From an uncultured Eubacteriales bacterium (GTDB lineage: Bacteria; Bacillota; Clostridia; Lachnospirales; Anaerotignaceae), in NCBI GenBank assembly GCA_900546215.1, contig URCD01000012.1:1-41918 (forward strand): 41,918 bases of DNA. The letters are read 5' to 3'. The translations under genes were made by a program, and so were the position numbers. Every line of letters begins with the position of its first letter. Positions within the stretch are counted from its first letter, which is position 1. A model generated the notes under the pieces. It made no database searches. It saw only the letters and a list, made by a program, of their open reading frames with translations, and was not told the origin of the DNA. Shown one piece after another: positions 16,020 to 23,952 of this stretch.

Positions 16020-16553
16020 ATGTTCCAAAAAGGCGATTTGATTATCTATAATAACGAAGGTGTTTGCCGGGTGGAAGACGTAGGACCTCTTAAAAATCTT
16101 TCAGACGGACAAAGCGAAAGACTATTTTATAAGTTGTCCCCTGTCTATGGAAAAGGTTTTATCTTTATACCGGTAGATACAAAGGTATTTATGCGTCCCG
16201 TTATAACAAAAGAAAAAGCTCGTGAGCTAATTACTAAAATCCCCAAAATTAAAAGCAATGAACTTGATACAAATAATCAGAAGCAGCTGAACGAATACTA
16301 TCAGTCCTCATTCTTATCCCATGAATGTGAAGACCTGCTTCAGCTGATAAAAACAGTCTATTTAAAAACACAAAAACAGATTTCTTGCGGCAAAAAGCCC
16401 GGCCAGACAGACCAGCGCTATATGAAACGCGCCGAGGAGCTTCTGCATGGCGAGCTTGCCATAGTTCTTGGTATACCGTGTGATGAGGTAACGTCATATA
16501 TCGAAAAAGCTCTCGCCTCAATAGAAACAGCTGAAGAAATACAGTGCGGTTAA
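16020..16553 (+). CDS. CarD-family transcriptional regulator
   Basis: A 177-residue protein with an N-terminal CarD/TRCF RNA-polymerase-interaction domain (about 1-65: FQKGDLIIYNNEGVCRVEDV, YYKLSPVYG-type strand, FIPVD) followed by a helical C-terminal half. CarD proteins bind the RNA polymerase beta subunit and tune open-complex stability at promoters. The ATG at 16020 is seven bases after GGAGGTG. A GTG at 16014 would sit too close to that site. Its 3' end overlaps the convergent RNA methyltransferase gene by four bases, leaving no room for a separate terminator. Target genes are unknown. Confidence 0.9.
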   Translation: MFQKGDLIIYNNEGVCRVEDVGPLKNLSDGQSERLFYKLSPVYGKGFIFIPVDTKVFMRPVITKEKARELITKIPKIKSNELDTNNQKQLNEYYQSSFLSHECEDLLQLIKTVYLKTQKQISCGKKPGQTDQRYMKRAEELLHGELAIVLGIPCDEVTSYIEKALASIETAEEIQCG

Positions 16554-17323
16554 GAGATTCTCTGGCGCACTGCTTCATAGATTAAAACGGCCGCCGCTAC
16601 GGAGGCGTTAAGAGATTCAGCCTGTCCCGGCATTGGTATCCTAATCAGGCAGTCGCACATTGCCGCGGCTTTGTCAGAAAGTCCTCTTGCCTCATTGCCC
16701 AGCATAAATGCACAGCCGGATTTCAGGTCTAAATCAAAATAATTTTTCTTTCCTTTTAAATGAGCGGCATAAATTTTTATGCCGTTTTTTTTCATAAATG
16801 ACGTTATACATTCTAAATCAGCGTTCTGAATAACCGGGACTTTAAATACCGATCCCATTGTTGAGCGCAGAACCTTCGGATTATAAAGGTCAACACTGCC
16901 CGCAGAAAGTATAACCCCATTGGCACCTGCGGCATGTGCCGTACGTATTACAGTGCCGAGATTTCCCGGGTCATTCATTTCCTCTGCAATCACATAAAAA
17001 CCATTTTTTCTAATAATATCTTTAATTTCATATTTCAGCTTGGCGCACACAGCCAGTATGCCCTGAGGATTTTTTGTATCGCTGACTGTATTAAAAAGCT
17101 TGTCGCTTATTATATAGCAGTCTGCCTTTTCCCTGAAACAGCTTATATCATTTTTTGCAGAAAAGCTTTCTGAAAAAACCATTTTATTTATTTTTGTATT
17201 TTCAGGTATTTCTGATACGAATCTAAAACCGTCAGCAATAAAAAGTCCGCTTTCATCACGATGTTTTTTATCTCCCAGAGCCCGTAATTCTTTTATCAAT
17301 TTATTTTGAGTACTTTCTATCAA
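16550..17323 (-). CDS. TrmH/SpoU-family RNA 2'-O-methyltransferase
   Basis: The 257-residue protein has the TrmH (SPOUT) architecture. An N-terminal substrate-binding domain (about 1-90, including FIADGFRFVSEIP) is followed by the knotted SAM-binding domain with motif 1 NDPGNLGTVIRTAHAAG (about 117-133), motif 2 LGNEARGLS (about 212-220) and motif 3 IPMPGQAESLNASVAAAVLIYE (about 228-249). Such enzymes methylate the 2'-O of a guanosine in rRNA or tRNA; RlmB-like 23S rRNA modification is the nearest guess. The start codon is TTG, eight bases after GGTGGG. A small gene lies 33 bases upstream on the same strand, probably in the same transcript. Confidence 0.92.
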   Translation of the reverse strand: MIESTQNKLIKELRALGDKKHRDESGLFIADGFRFVSEIPENTKINKMVFSESFSAKNDISCFREKADCYIISDKLFNTVSDTKNPQGILAVCAKLKYEIKDIIRKNGFYVIAEEMNDPGNLGTVIRTAHAAGANGVILSAGSVDLYNPKVLRSTMGSVFKVPVIQNADLECITSFMKKNGIKIYAAHLKGKKNYFDLDLKSGCAFMLGNEARGLSDKAAAMCDCLIRIPMPGQAESLNASVAAAVLIYEAVRQRIS

Positions 17324-17356
17324 TTAAAATTCCCACCTTAGTTTAATCATTTCAGC

Positions 17357-17626
17357 CTAAAATATACGGTTGGTTCCAAGTATATAGGAAGCTTTATCAT
17401 AATCCGACTTTTTTACATATATTGTATATTCATATTCAAATTCCAGTCTTTCGCCGAATGTTCCTGTATATGCCCTTGACCCAGCAGAAAATGGAGACGG
17501 GCTTTTTCTGTTAATAACTTTAATATCATAATCAATTCCGTTTTGTGCCAGAAGCTGTCTTGCCTCTGATTGTTTTTTCATATCAAAAGTGCTCAGTACT
17601 TCCCTGCGGTTAAAAATTGTTATCAT
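17357..17626 (-). CDS. Small protein resembling the DUF2007 family
   Basis: An 89-residue protein starting MITIFNRREVLSTFD from an ATG ten bases after GGAGGG; a 94-codon reading from 17641 would contain that site and is disfavoured. The pattern is a first beta strand, a helix with EARQLLAQNGIDYDI, central strands, and a final VKKSDYDKASYIL helix. This matches the outline of DUF2007, a small ferredoxin-like domain of unknown role often called a signal-transducing protein. It lacks cysteines and membrane segments. It is first in a probable two-gene unit with the TrmH-family gene and has its own promoter at 17675-17703. Confidence 0.72.
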   Translation of the reverse strand: MITIFNRREVLSTFDMKKQSEARQLLAQNGIDYDIKVINRKSPSPFSAGSRAYTGTFGERLEFEYEYTIYVKKSDYDKASYILGTNRIF

Positions 17627-17674
17627 ACTGCCGCCCTCCAATACTATAATAGGTTTACAAGTAAGCTTTTTTAA

Positions 17675-17703
17675 ATTATACCAGTAATACCCTCAAATGT
17701 ATA
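17675..17703 (-). promoter_or_regulatory. Extended -10 promoter of the DUF2007-like/TrmH unit
   Basis: On the minus strand, -35 TATACA (17698-17703) and -10 TATAAT (17675-17680) are 17 bases apart. TGG directly precedes the -10 box, matching the extended TGn motif. Confidence 0.6.
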
Positions 17704-17851
17704 GCGTTCTAAACTCCTTGCCTTCCTTATAAATCCGTTTTTATTTAATTTTAACTTACAGCCCGTATTCCTTAATAATTTTGTAATTAATTTTAATATA
17801 AATTTATGATATAATTAAGAAATTAAATCAGTATGTTGGGAGTGTATGCCC

Positions 17852-18946
17852 TTGGCAGGCTCGTCATTTGGAACAAATTTTAGAATAACCACTTGGGGTG
17901 AATCTCACGGACAGGCTCTAGGCGTTACTATAGACGGCTGTCCCGCCGGTATTTCTCTTAATGAGAATGACATTCAAAAGGAACTGGACAGGCGCAGACC
18001 TGGTTCAAACCCTTATGGAACAAAGAGGCAGGAAAGCGATACGGCTAATATTTTGTCCGGAACTTTTAATGGTAAAACAACCGGTACCCCTATATCTATA
18101 GTAGTATATAATTCTGACCACCATTCATCGGATTACAGCAATATCGCGGATAAGTTCAGACCCGGTCACGCAGACTACGGCTTTGACAGCAAATATGGTT
18201 TTCGTGATTACCGCGGAGGCGGACGTTCTTCCGGCCGTGAAACCCTCTGCCGTGTGGCGGCAGGCGCTGTAGCAAAAAAAGTATTATCAGAGCTAGGTAT
18301 TACTGTAACAGCTTATACCGTTTCAGTTGGTCCGATAGATATTGACAGAAATAAATTTGATTTGGACGAGCGCTTAAACAATCCGCTTTTTATGCCCGAC
18401 AGCTCTGCTGCCGCAAAGGCGTCTGAATATCTGGACAGCCTTATGTCTGACGGCGACAGCGCCGGAGGTATTGCTGAGTGTGTAATAAAGGGTGTTCCAG
18501 CTGGTATTGGGGAGCCTGTATTTGATAAGCTTGACGCGGTACTTTCTATGGCTGTGCTTTCAATAGGAGCTGTAAAGGGTATCGAGTTTGGCGCAGGCTT
18601 TAATGCTGCCAGGCTTAAAGGATCTGAAAATAATGACCAGTTTACCGCGGACAGTGATGGACATATATCGAAGCTTTCCAACAATTCCGGCGGTATTTTA
18701 GGCGGTATTTCTGATGGAAGCGACATTATTTTCCGTGCGGCCTTTAAACCGACTCCCTCAATCTCAAAAAAGCAGAATACTGTAACAGTAAAAGGCGTAA
18801 ATACAGAAATAGAAATAAAGGGAAGGCATGACCCCATTATAGTTCCAAGAGCTATTGTTGTACTGGAGTCAATGAGCGCCATAGCTCTTTTGGATATGAT
18901 TATGCGCTCTATGCCATCTAAAATAGAAAATATTAAAAAGCTTTAA
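17852..18946 (+). CDS. aroC: Chorismate synthase
   Basis: The enzyme converts 5-enolpyruvylshikimate-3-phosphate to chorismate with reduced FMN, the last common step of aromatic amino-acid synthesis. Signatures are GESHGQALGVTIDGCPAG, DRRRPG, RPGHADY, YRGGGRSSGRET and the C-terminal RHDPIIVPRAIVVLE. Family members start M(A/S)GSSFG, which here begins at TTG 17852, nine bases after GGGAG; the ATG at 17846 lies only three bases from that site. Translation from TTG is therefore preferred, giving 364 residues, close to the usual 355-390. It is followed 14 bases later by a LUD-domain gene, probably co-transcribed. Other shikimate-pathway genes are not in the window. Confidence 0.96.
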   Translation: MAGSSFGTNFRITTWGESHGQALGVTIDGCPAGISLNENDIQKELDRRRPGSNPYGTKRQESDTANILSGTFNGKTTGTPISIVVYNSDHHSSDYSNIADKFRPGHADYGFDSKYGFRDYRGGGRSSGRETLCRVAAGAVAKKVLSELGITVTAYTVSVGPIDIDRNKFDLDERLNNPLFMPDSSAAAKASEYLDSLMSDGDSAGGIAECVIKGVPAGIGEPVFDKLDAVLSMAVLSIGAVKGIEFGAGFNAARLKGSENNDQFTADSDGHISKLSNNSGGILGGISDGSDIIFRAAFKPTPSISKKQNTVTVKGVNTEIEIKGRHDPIIVPRAIVVLESMSAIALLDMIMRSMPSKIENIKKL

Positions 18947-18960
18947 AAGGAGTGTATAAA

Positions 18961-19644
18961 ATGGGACAAAATATTGACGATTACAAAAAAGTCATAACAG
19001 GCAAAATGATAGCTGACAAGCGCAATGAAATTGTTGCAGAGCGTGTTATTGAGGGACTGCAAAAGCGTAATATGAAAGGTTATTTCTGTCAGACTGCCAA
19101 AGAGGCAAACCAGCTTATCTTAAGCCTTATACCTGAAGGCGATTGTGTATCATGGGGCGGCTCAATGTCCATAAGAGATACAGGCCTTACAAAGCTTATT
19201 AAGGAATCCGGCAAATATAAAATTCTTGACAGAGATGCGACCGGTTCAACTGAGGAAATGCGTGAGGTACAGCGTCAGGCACTGTTATGCGATACATTTC
19301 TTATGGGAACAAACGCCATGACAGACGACGGTGAGCTTGTCAACATTGATGGGCTTGGAAACCGTCTTGCAGCCCTTTGTTACGGACCTAAACAGGTAAT
19401 CGTGGTGGCAGGCATAAATAAAGTAATGCATTCGGAAGAGGCCGCAATTGAACGTGCAAGAAATGTTGCTGCTCCTATAAATATACAGCGTTTTTCAGAC
19501 AATGTAACTCCGTGCAAAAAAACAGGCAAATGCGGAAACTGCATTGGCGAAGGATGTATCTGCAGACAGGTTCTTATTACGAGAATGTCAATGATACCTG
19601 ACAGGATAAAGGTTGTTCTTGTTAATGAAAGCCTTGGATTTTAA
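18961..19644 (+). CDS. LUD-domain (LutC/YkgG-like, DUF162) protein
   Basis: A 227-residue LUD-domain protein. An N-terminal helix pair (KRNEIVAERVIEGLQKRNM) precedes the LUD core with VSWGGSMSIRDTGL (about 66-79) and LLCDTFLMGTNAMTDDGELVNIDGLGNRLAALCYGP (about 105-140). A C-terminal cysteine group, CKKTGKCGNC and CICRQ, could bind metal or a cofactor. LUD proteins relate to L-lactate utilisation and to NagB-like folds, but this cysteine-tailed single-domain form is common in Clostridia with no settled role. The ATG at 18961 is eight bases after AAAAGGAG; an earlier GTG overlaps that site. It lies 14 bases after aroC. A link to aromatic synthesis is not implied by sequence. Confidence 0.88.
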   Translation: MGQNIDDYKKVITGKMIADKRNEIVAERVIEGLQKRNMKGYFCQTAKEANQLILSLIPEGDCVSWGGSMSIRDTGLTKLIKESGKYKILDRDATGSTEEMREVQRQALLCDTFLMGTNAMTDDGELVNIDGLGNRLAALCYGPKQVIVVAGINKVMHSEEAAIERARNVAAPINIQRFSDNVTPCKKTGKCGNCIGEGCICRQVLITRMSMIPDRIKVVLVNESLGF

Positions 19645-19707
19645 GTGATTTTACGGCGAAGATAACGCCTAAAATATAATATATCTTACCTAAGGGGGAA
19701 ATAAAAG

Positions 19708-21180
19708 ATGAAATTAAACAAAAAGCTTTGCGCGCTTTCAGTGACTGCAGTCATGTCACTCTCAGTATGCGCACCCGTATTTGCGGCTGAAGAAGCACCT
19801 GCTTATGACACTGCCAAGATACAGGTAAACGGACAGGTATCAGATGCTTCAGCAGTTCTTGCAGATGGAACAACATATGTTAAAGCTGCGGACGTAAAGG
19901 CTCTTCTTGGAGCAGACTGTACTGTTGCAGACGGAAAAGCAACTCTCAAGGTTGGTGAAACCTCAGTAGACGTTACTGCTGATGTTCTTGACGAGGATCT
20001 TATTCCCGTTCGTGCCATTTCCGACGCATTAGACTACACTCTTGCTTGGGACGACACAGCGAAAACAGTTGTTATCGTGGATTTTGGCCGTATGATGGAT
20101 GAAAAAGGCGAGACATTTGACATCATTAAGAAGTACATGGACTATTCACTCTCAATGGGCGATACATACAAAACAACATGTACGTTTGACGGCAACGTGG
20201 AAGTTAATGACGGAGAAACAGCCATTGCCCTTCCTTTCAGCGGAACAGCAGAAGGCGTAGCAGCTAAAACCGGCGAAGAAATGACAATGAAGCTCAATAT
20301 GGACTTTGCCCAGATTAAAGCTATGCTTGAAAAAGAAGGTATGGAAGCTTCTGAAAAAGAAGTATTCGATACAATGGTAAAAGCTCTTGAAAGCAGCGAT
20401 ACAAAGATTATCTATGACGCTGAAAAAGAAATTTTCTACATGAACTCATCAATGTTTACAGTATTTGGCGTTGACGCTAACGCATGGATAAGCATGGATC
20501 TTGGTTCTCTTATGGCAACAAGCGGAGTTGAAGGATTTGATATGAATACTCTCCTTGCACTTGTTGAAAAAGGCGATTTTGAAGGATACCTTCTTGAATT
20601 ATTCAAATCTATGCCTGTAAGCAATGTAAACAGCTACGCTGAAATAGCTAAATCATATGATATGATAGCTGCAATGATGGGCGATAAAGCATTTAAGCTT
20701 GAAAACGGCCAGTATAAATCAAACTTTGCAGTTAATGAAGACGGTACAGAACTTACATACTCTATGACTATGGGTACTGACGGAGATAAGGTTAATTCTT
20801 GTACAATCATAATGAAAGTGTCAGCTGACGGAGCTACAATGGATATGTCTGTAGCATCTGATAAGGACTTCAACTCAACAATGACATTCTCAATGAACGT
20901 TTCTGATATGATGAAGATGAGCATGAATTTCAAATCAACATATTCTGCATCAACAGAGGCACCTACATTAAAAGTTCCTGAAGGTGCAGTTGTAATATCT
21001 CTTAATGATATGATGAACAATTTACTTGTTATGGACGAAGAGCTCCCTGTTGCAGAACCTGAAGCAGAGGCACCCGCTGCTGCTGAAGTTCCGGCTGAAC
21101 AGCCCGCAGAGGCTACAGCTGATGAAGCTCCTGAAACAGCCGCTCCCGCAGAACAGGCTCAGACAGGTACAGCCGCATAA
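19708..21180 (+). CDS. Secreted stalk-domain (copper amine oxidase N-terminal-like) protein
   Basis: A 490-residue exported protein. The signal peptide ends near AFA (residue 26). Residues about 35-125 form a copper amine oxidase N-terminal-like (stalk) domain, with DGTTYVKAADVKALLGAD and EDLIPVRAISDALDYTLAWDDTAKTVVI. This domain is widespread in clostridial secreted proteins and is not itself an oxidase. Residues about 130-440 are a methionine- and aspartate-rich beta region without a recognised family. The last 40 residues are a Pro/Ala/Glu-rich tail as in wall-spanning linkers. No LPXTG or surface-layer motif follows. AAGGGGG precedes the ATG and a terminator follows. Function unknown. Confidence 0.85.
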   Translation: MKLNKKLCALSVTAVMSLSVCAPVFAAEEAPAYDTAKIQVNGQVSDASAVLADGTTYVKAADVKALLGADCTVADGKATLKVGETSVDVTADVLDEDLIPVRAISDALDYTLAWDDTAKTVVIVDFGRMMDEKGETFDIIKKYMDYSLSMGDTYKTTCTFDGNVEVNDGETAIALPFSGTAEGVAAKTGEEMTMKLNMDFAQIKAMLEKEGMEASEKEVFDTMVKALESSDTKIIYDAEKEIFYMNSSMFTVFGVDANAWISMDLGSLMATSGVEGFDMNTLLALVEKGDFEGYLLELFKSMPVSNVNSYAEIAKSYDMIAAMMGDKAFKLENGQYKSNFAVNEDGTELTYSMTMGTDGDKVNSCTIIMKVSADGATMDMSVASDKDFNSTMTFSMNVSDMMKMSMNFKSTYSASTEAPTLKVPEGAVVISLNDMMNNLLVMDEELPVAEPEAEAPAAAEVPAEQPAEATADEAPETAAPAEQAQTGTAA

Positions 21181-21189
21181 ATTAAAAAT

Positions 21190-21220
21190 AAGGTCTCTCC
21201 AAAAGGAGAGGCCTTTTATT
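21190..21220. terminator. Bidirectional terminator between convergent genes
   Basis: AAGGTCTCTCC (21190-21200) pairs with GGAGAGGCCTT (21205-21215) with one T-G wobble around AAAA. T-rich runs follow in both directions. Its right edge overlaps the stop of the metallopeptidase gene. Confidence 0.85.
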
Positions 21221-21929
21221 TAATTCCATCTAAATAATTCGTTTCTAGTTCTTCTTTTCTTTCCTTCCAGTCTGGCATTAGCTTATTTAAAACAGCGTAA
21301 AACCTATCGCTGTGGTCATATGAAACAAAGTGTGCCAGCTCATGAAGCACAACCTGGTCTATGCATCTGATATCCGCTTTAATCATCTGAACATTTAATC
21401 CTATACGTTTTTTTTCTTTGTTGCAGCTCCCCCACCGGCTTGTCATATTTCTGATATAAATTTCCGGCCTTTCAATTTTAAACTCTGAAGCAAGCAGAAG
21501 CATTCTTGTCAAAGACTCCTCAAATACCGGCTTTGCCTGCTCTATAAGCCAGTTGATATACTTAGGTTTCAGATTATCATCACCTTCTCTTGAGTAAACT
21601 ATAATCCTATCCCCTGCTCTTTCAACCTCAAATTTTCTGCCCTTCTCTAGCTCAAGGGTGTATTCCTTGCCTAAAAAAAATACATTTTTACCAGAGTAAA
21701 TCTCTCCGTCAGGCATACTCTCGCGTCTTTTTTCAATATCGGCCATTTTCCTGAATATCCACTCAGCTTTTTGCTCTACAAATGAGTCTACCCTTTTTAA
21801 CGGCACACCAACAGGCGCCGAAACTGAAATGTTACCTTCCGGCGTTATCCTGATATTGATATTTTTAATATTTTTTTTAGTATAATCGTATTCCATGCGT
21901 AAACCGCAGTAATTAATTGCCCTAAGCAT
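21216..21929 (-). CDS. YgjP-like (DUF45, M48-related) metallopeptidase
   Basis: A 237-residue cytosolic protein of the YgjP/DUF45 family. The zinc site reads HELAH (H196, E197, H200) with a third ligand H206 in DHSDRF, and RWGSCNKEKKRIGLN (about 165-179) is the family's other hallmark. The N-terminal half is a beta-rich domain with a KKNIKNINIRI segment. The family contains minimal gluzincins thought to be metalloproteases, often linked to DNA repair or restriction loci, but their substrates are unproven. AAAGGTGAT precedes the ATG. Neighbours give no functional clue. Confidence 0.92.
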   Translation of the reverse strand: MLRAINYCGLRMEYDYTKKNIKNINIRITPEGNISVSAPVGVPLKRVDSFVEQKAEWIFRKMADIEKRRESMPDGEIYSGKNVFFLGKEYTLELEKGRKFEVERAGDRIIVYSREGDDNLKPKYINWLIEQAKPVFEESLTRMLLLASEFKIERPEIYIRNMTSRWGSCNKEKKRIGLNVQMIKADIRCIDQVVLHELAHFVSYDHSDRFYAVLNKLMPDWKERKEELETNYLDGIK

Positions 21930-22053
21930 AATATCACCTTTATCTTAATCCGACGTATACATTTTACATTCAAGACCGTATTTTTGCAATAGTTTTTAAG
22001 TTGTTATAAAAGGCTTTATCTGTTATTATTTATAACAGAGGAGGCTGATTAAT

Positions 22054-22662
22054 ATGCCTTTAATTAAAAACGAAAACGATACCGCCGAACCAATTGAAAT
22101 TTATAAGAACATGAGACAGGCTTATATAGATGATGGCTACAAAGAATTTTCTAATATTCAGGATGGGATAAGTTCTAACGTTTCAGCCATCATTTTTGGC
22201 CTGCCGTTTGCAGTCATATTTATACCCCTTTACAAATTAACTACAAAAATGTATCCTAATCCGTCATTAGGAGTATTTGTGCTGTCCTTTTTGCTTCTTT
22301 TCCTGTCTACGCCTGTGCATGAAGCCCTTCATGGTATTGGATGGAGCATGTTTAAAAAAAGCAATTTTAAAAACATATATATTTACCTGCCCTTTGGCTT
22401 GGCTGATGCGTACTGCCATTGCTCTGCACCATTGAGCTTTAGACGCTACAGTATCGGAACAATGCTTCCTTTTGCGGTTTTAAGTATCTTAATCTTTATA
22501 ATATCATGCTTCATAACAAGTCCTGTTATGCTGTATTTTTCACTTTTTAATGCATTCGGCTGCGGAAGCGATATTTTTAATACAGTTATTGCTTATAAAC
22601 ACAGAGACGAAATAATTTTGGATTATCCAACCGACTGCGGCTTTACATCCTATAAAAAATAA
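22054..22662 (+). CDS. DUF3267 membrane zincin-like protein
   Basis: A 202-residue integral membrane protein with about four hydrophobic segments (about 42-60, 72-86, 133-150 and 152-170). An HEALH motif (H89, E90, H93) sits at the end of the second, the zincin-like hallmark of DUF3267 proteins, which are predicted membrane metallopeptidases. Later SAPLSFRRYSIGTMLPF matches the family's C-terminal block. A short hairpin (CTGTTAT/ATAACAG, 22020-22038) abuts the AGAGGAGG ribosome site. It leads a three-gene plus-strand cluster with a WYL regulator and a DUF3795 protein. Confidence 0.85.
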   Translation: MPLIKNENDTAEPIEIYKNMRQAYIDDGYKEFSNIQDGISSNVSAIIFGLPFAVIFIPLYKLTTKMYPNPSLGVFVLSFLLLFLSTPVHEALHGIGWSMFKKSNFKNIYIYLPFGLADAYCHCSAPLSFRRYSIGTMLPFAVLSILIFIISCFITSPVMLYFSLFNAFGCGSDIFNTVIAYKHRDEIILDYPTDCGFTSYKK

Positions 22663-22692
22663 ACAGAAAATATAATGGAGGGCAATATATAA

Positions 22693-23592
22693 GTGAAAAT
22701 AGACCGACTTTTAGGAATAATAACTGTACTGCTGCAAAACGAAAAGGTAACCGCGCCTTATCTCGCTGAAAAATTTGAGGTCTCCAGAAGAACCATCAAC
22801 AGGGATATTGAAGATATATGCAAGGCTGGTATTCCCATTGTCACCCAGCAAGGTGTTAATGGCGGAATTTCAATTTCAGACGGATACAAAATTGATAAAA
22901 CACTGTTCACTCATGATGAGCTTAAGGCTGTACTATCCGGTCTTCTGTCACTTAACAGTGTTTCTCAGGATAAAAAGTACAGCTTGGTAATTGAAAAATT
23001 TTTTGGAGAAAATAACAGTATATTATCGTCTAACAATATTATAATTGACCTGTCGTCACATTATAAAGAAACTCTTGCTCCAAAAATCAGTCTGATTCAA
23101 AAGTGCATAGAAAGTCATACGATTATAGAATTTGACTACTTTAACCGCAAAGGACAGTCCCATATAACCTTTGAGCCATATATACTGGTGTTTAAATGGT
23201 CCAGCTGGTACGTCTTTGGATCCTTGGAGTCTGCATCCAGCTTCCGCCTGTGTAAGCTTAACCGTCTGAACAACTTAAAAGAAACGGGAAGGCTATTTGA
23301 AATTACTGAAATAACGGACAGTCAAACCGATTTTGACGGTTTTTTCACCGATGAAATTAAAGCTGTTATTCTTTTTAAAAAGAGTGCGGAATACAGGCTT
23401 ATAGAAGAATACGGAATTGACAGCTATACCTCTGATGAAAACGGTCTGCTGAGATTTGAATTTCCGTTCACAAATGAATATTATCTTTTGCAGTGGGTTT
23501 TAAGCTTTGGCGACTGCGCCCGGTTAATTGAGCCGCCATATATGAGAGAATTAATAAAGAGCACTCTTGAAAATTCTCTCAGACAATATTAA
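22693..23592 (+). CDS. WYL-domain helix-turn-helix regulator
   Basis: The 299-residue protein has an N-terminal winged HTH (about 1-60, with YLAEKFEVSRRTINRDIEDI) and a WYL domain (about 135-225), where WSSWYVFGSLE and FRLCKLNRL carry the namesake residues. A WCX-type C-terminal region follows. WYL proteins are transcription factors that sense small molecules or nucleic acids. The GTG start follows GGAGGG. It lies 30 bases after the DUF3267 gene and 60 before the DUF3795 gene, so it may regulate this small cluster. Its ligand is unknown. Confidence 0.93.
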   Translation: MKIDRLLGIITVLLQNEKVTAPYLAEKFEVSRRTINRDIEDICKAGIPIVTQQGVNGGISISDGYKIDKTLFTHDELKAVLSGLLSLNSVSQDKKYSLVIEKFFGENNSILSSNNIIIDLSSHYKETLAPKISLIQKCIESHTIIEFDYFNRKGQSHITFEPYILVFKWSSWYVFGSLESASSFRLCKLNRLNNLKETGRLFEITEITDSQTDFDGFFTDEIKAVILFKKSAEYRLIEEYGIDSYTSDENGLLRFEFPFTNEYYLLQWVLSFGDCARLIEPPYMRELIKSTLENSLRQY

Positions 23593-23652
23593 TGATGACA
23601 TACAGCTGTCATGTTTTTCTCCTTATAATTAAAGTAAAAAGGAGATGATATA

Positions 23653-23904
23653 ATGATAGAATCAAGATGCGGAATATTGTGTTCTGAATGCAGCTACAGT
23701 GAACAGGCAGGCTGTAAAGGATGTATCAATATTGATAAGCCGTTTTGGGGAGATGTCTGTCCGGTTAAATCCTGCTGTGAAGGCAAAAAAATAAATCACT
23801 GCGGCCAGTGCAGTGAATTCCCCTGTGACCTTCTCAATCAGTTTGCCTTCGATGAAAATCAGGGCGATGACGGAAAGCGCATTGAGCAATGCAGAAAATG
23901 GTAA
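23653..23904 (+). CDS. DUF3795 cysteine-rich small protein
   Basis: An 83-residue protein with thirteen or so cysteines in metal-binding-like pairs: CGILCSEC, CKGC, CPVKSCC, CGQCSEFPC and a final C near the end. The spacing matches DUF3795, a family of small proteins thought to bind Zn2+ or Fe-S. An AAAAAGGAG site precedes the ATG. A TATAAT at 23624-23629 may be a separate -10 box, but the -35 is poor. A terminator follows at 23917-23950. Function unknown. Confidence 0.85.
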   Translation: MIESRCGILCSECSYSEQAGCKGCINIDKPFWGDVCPVKSCCEGKKINHCGQCSEFPCDLLNQFAFDENQGDDGKRIEQCRKW

Positions 23905-23916
23905 GCTACATATTTA

Positions 23917-23950
23917 AAAATGCTGAAGATAATTACATCTCCAGCATTTT
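23917..23950. terminator. Bidirectional terminator between DUF3795 and the REC-HD-GYP-GGDEF gene
   Basis: AAAATGCTGAAGAT (23917-23930) pairs with ATCTCCAGCATTTT (23937-23950) with one mismatch around a 6-base loop. The A and T flanks give U runs in both directions. Confidence 0.85.
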
Positions 23951-23952
23951 TA

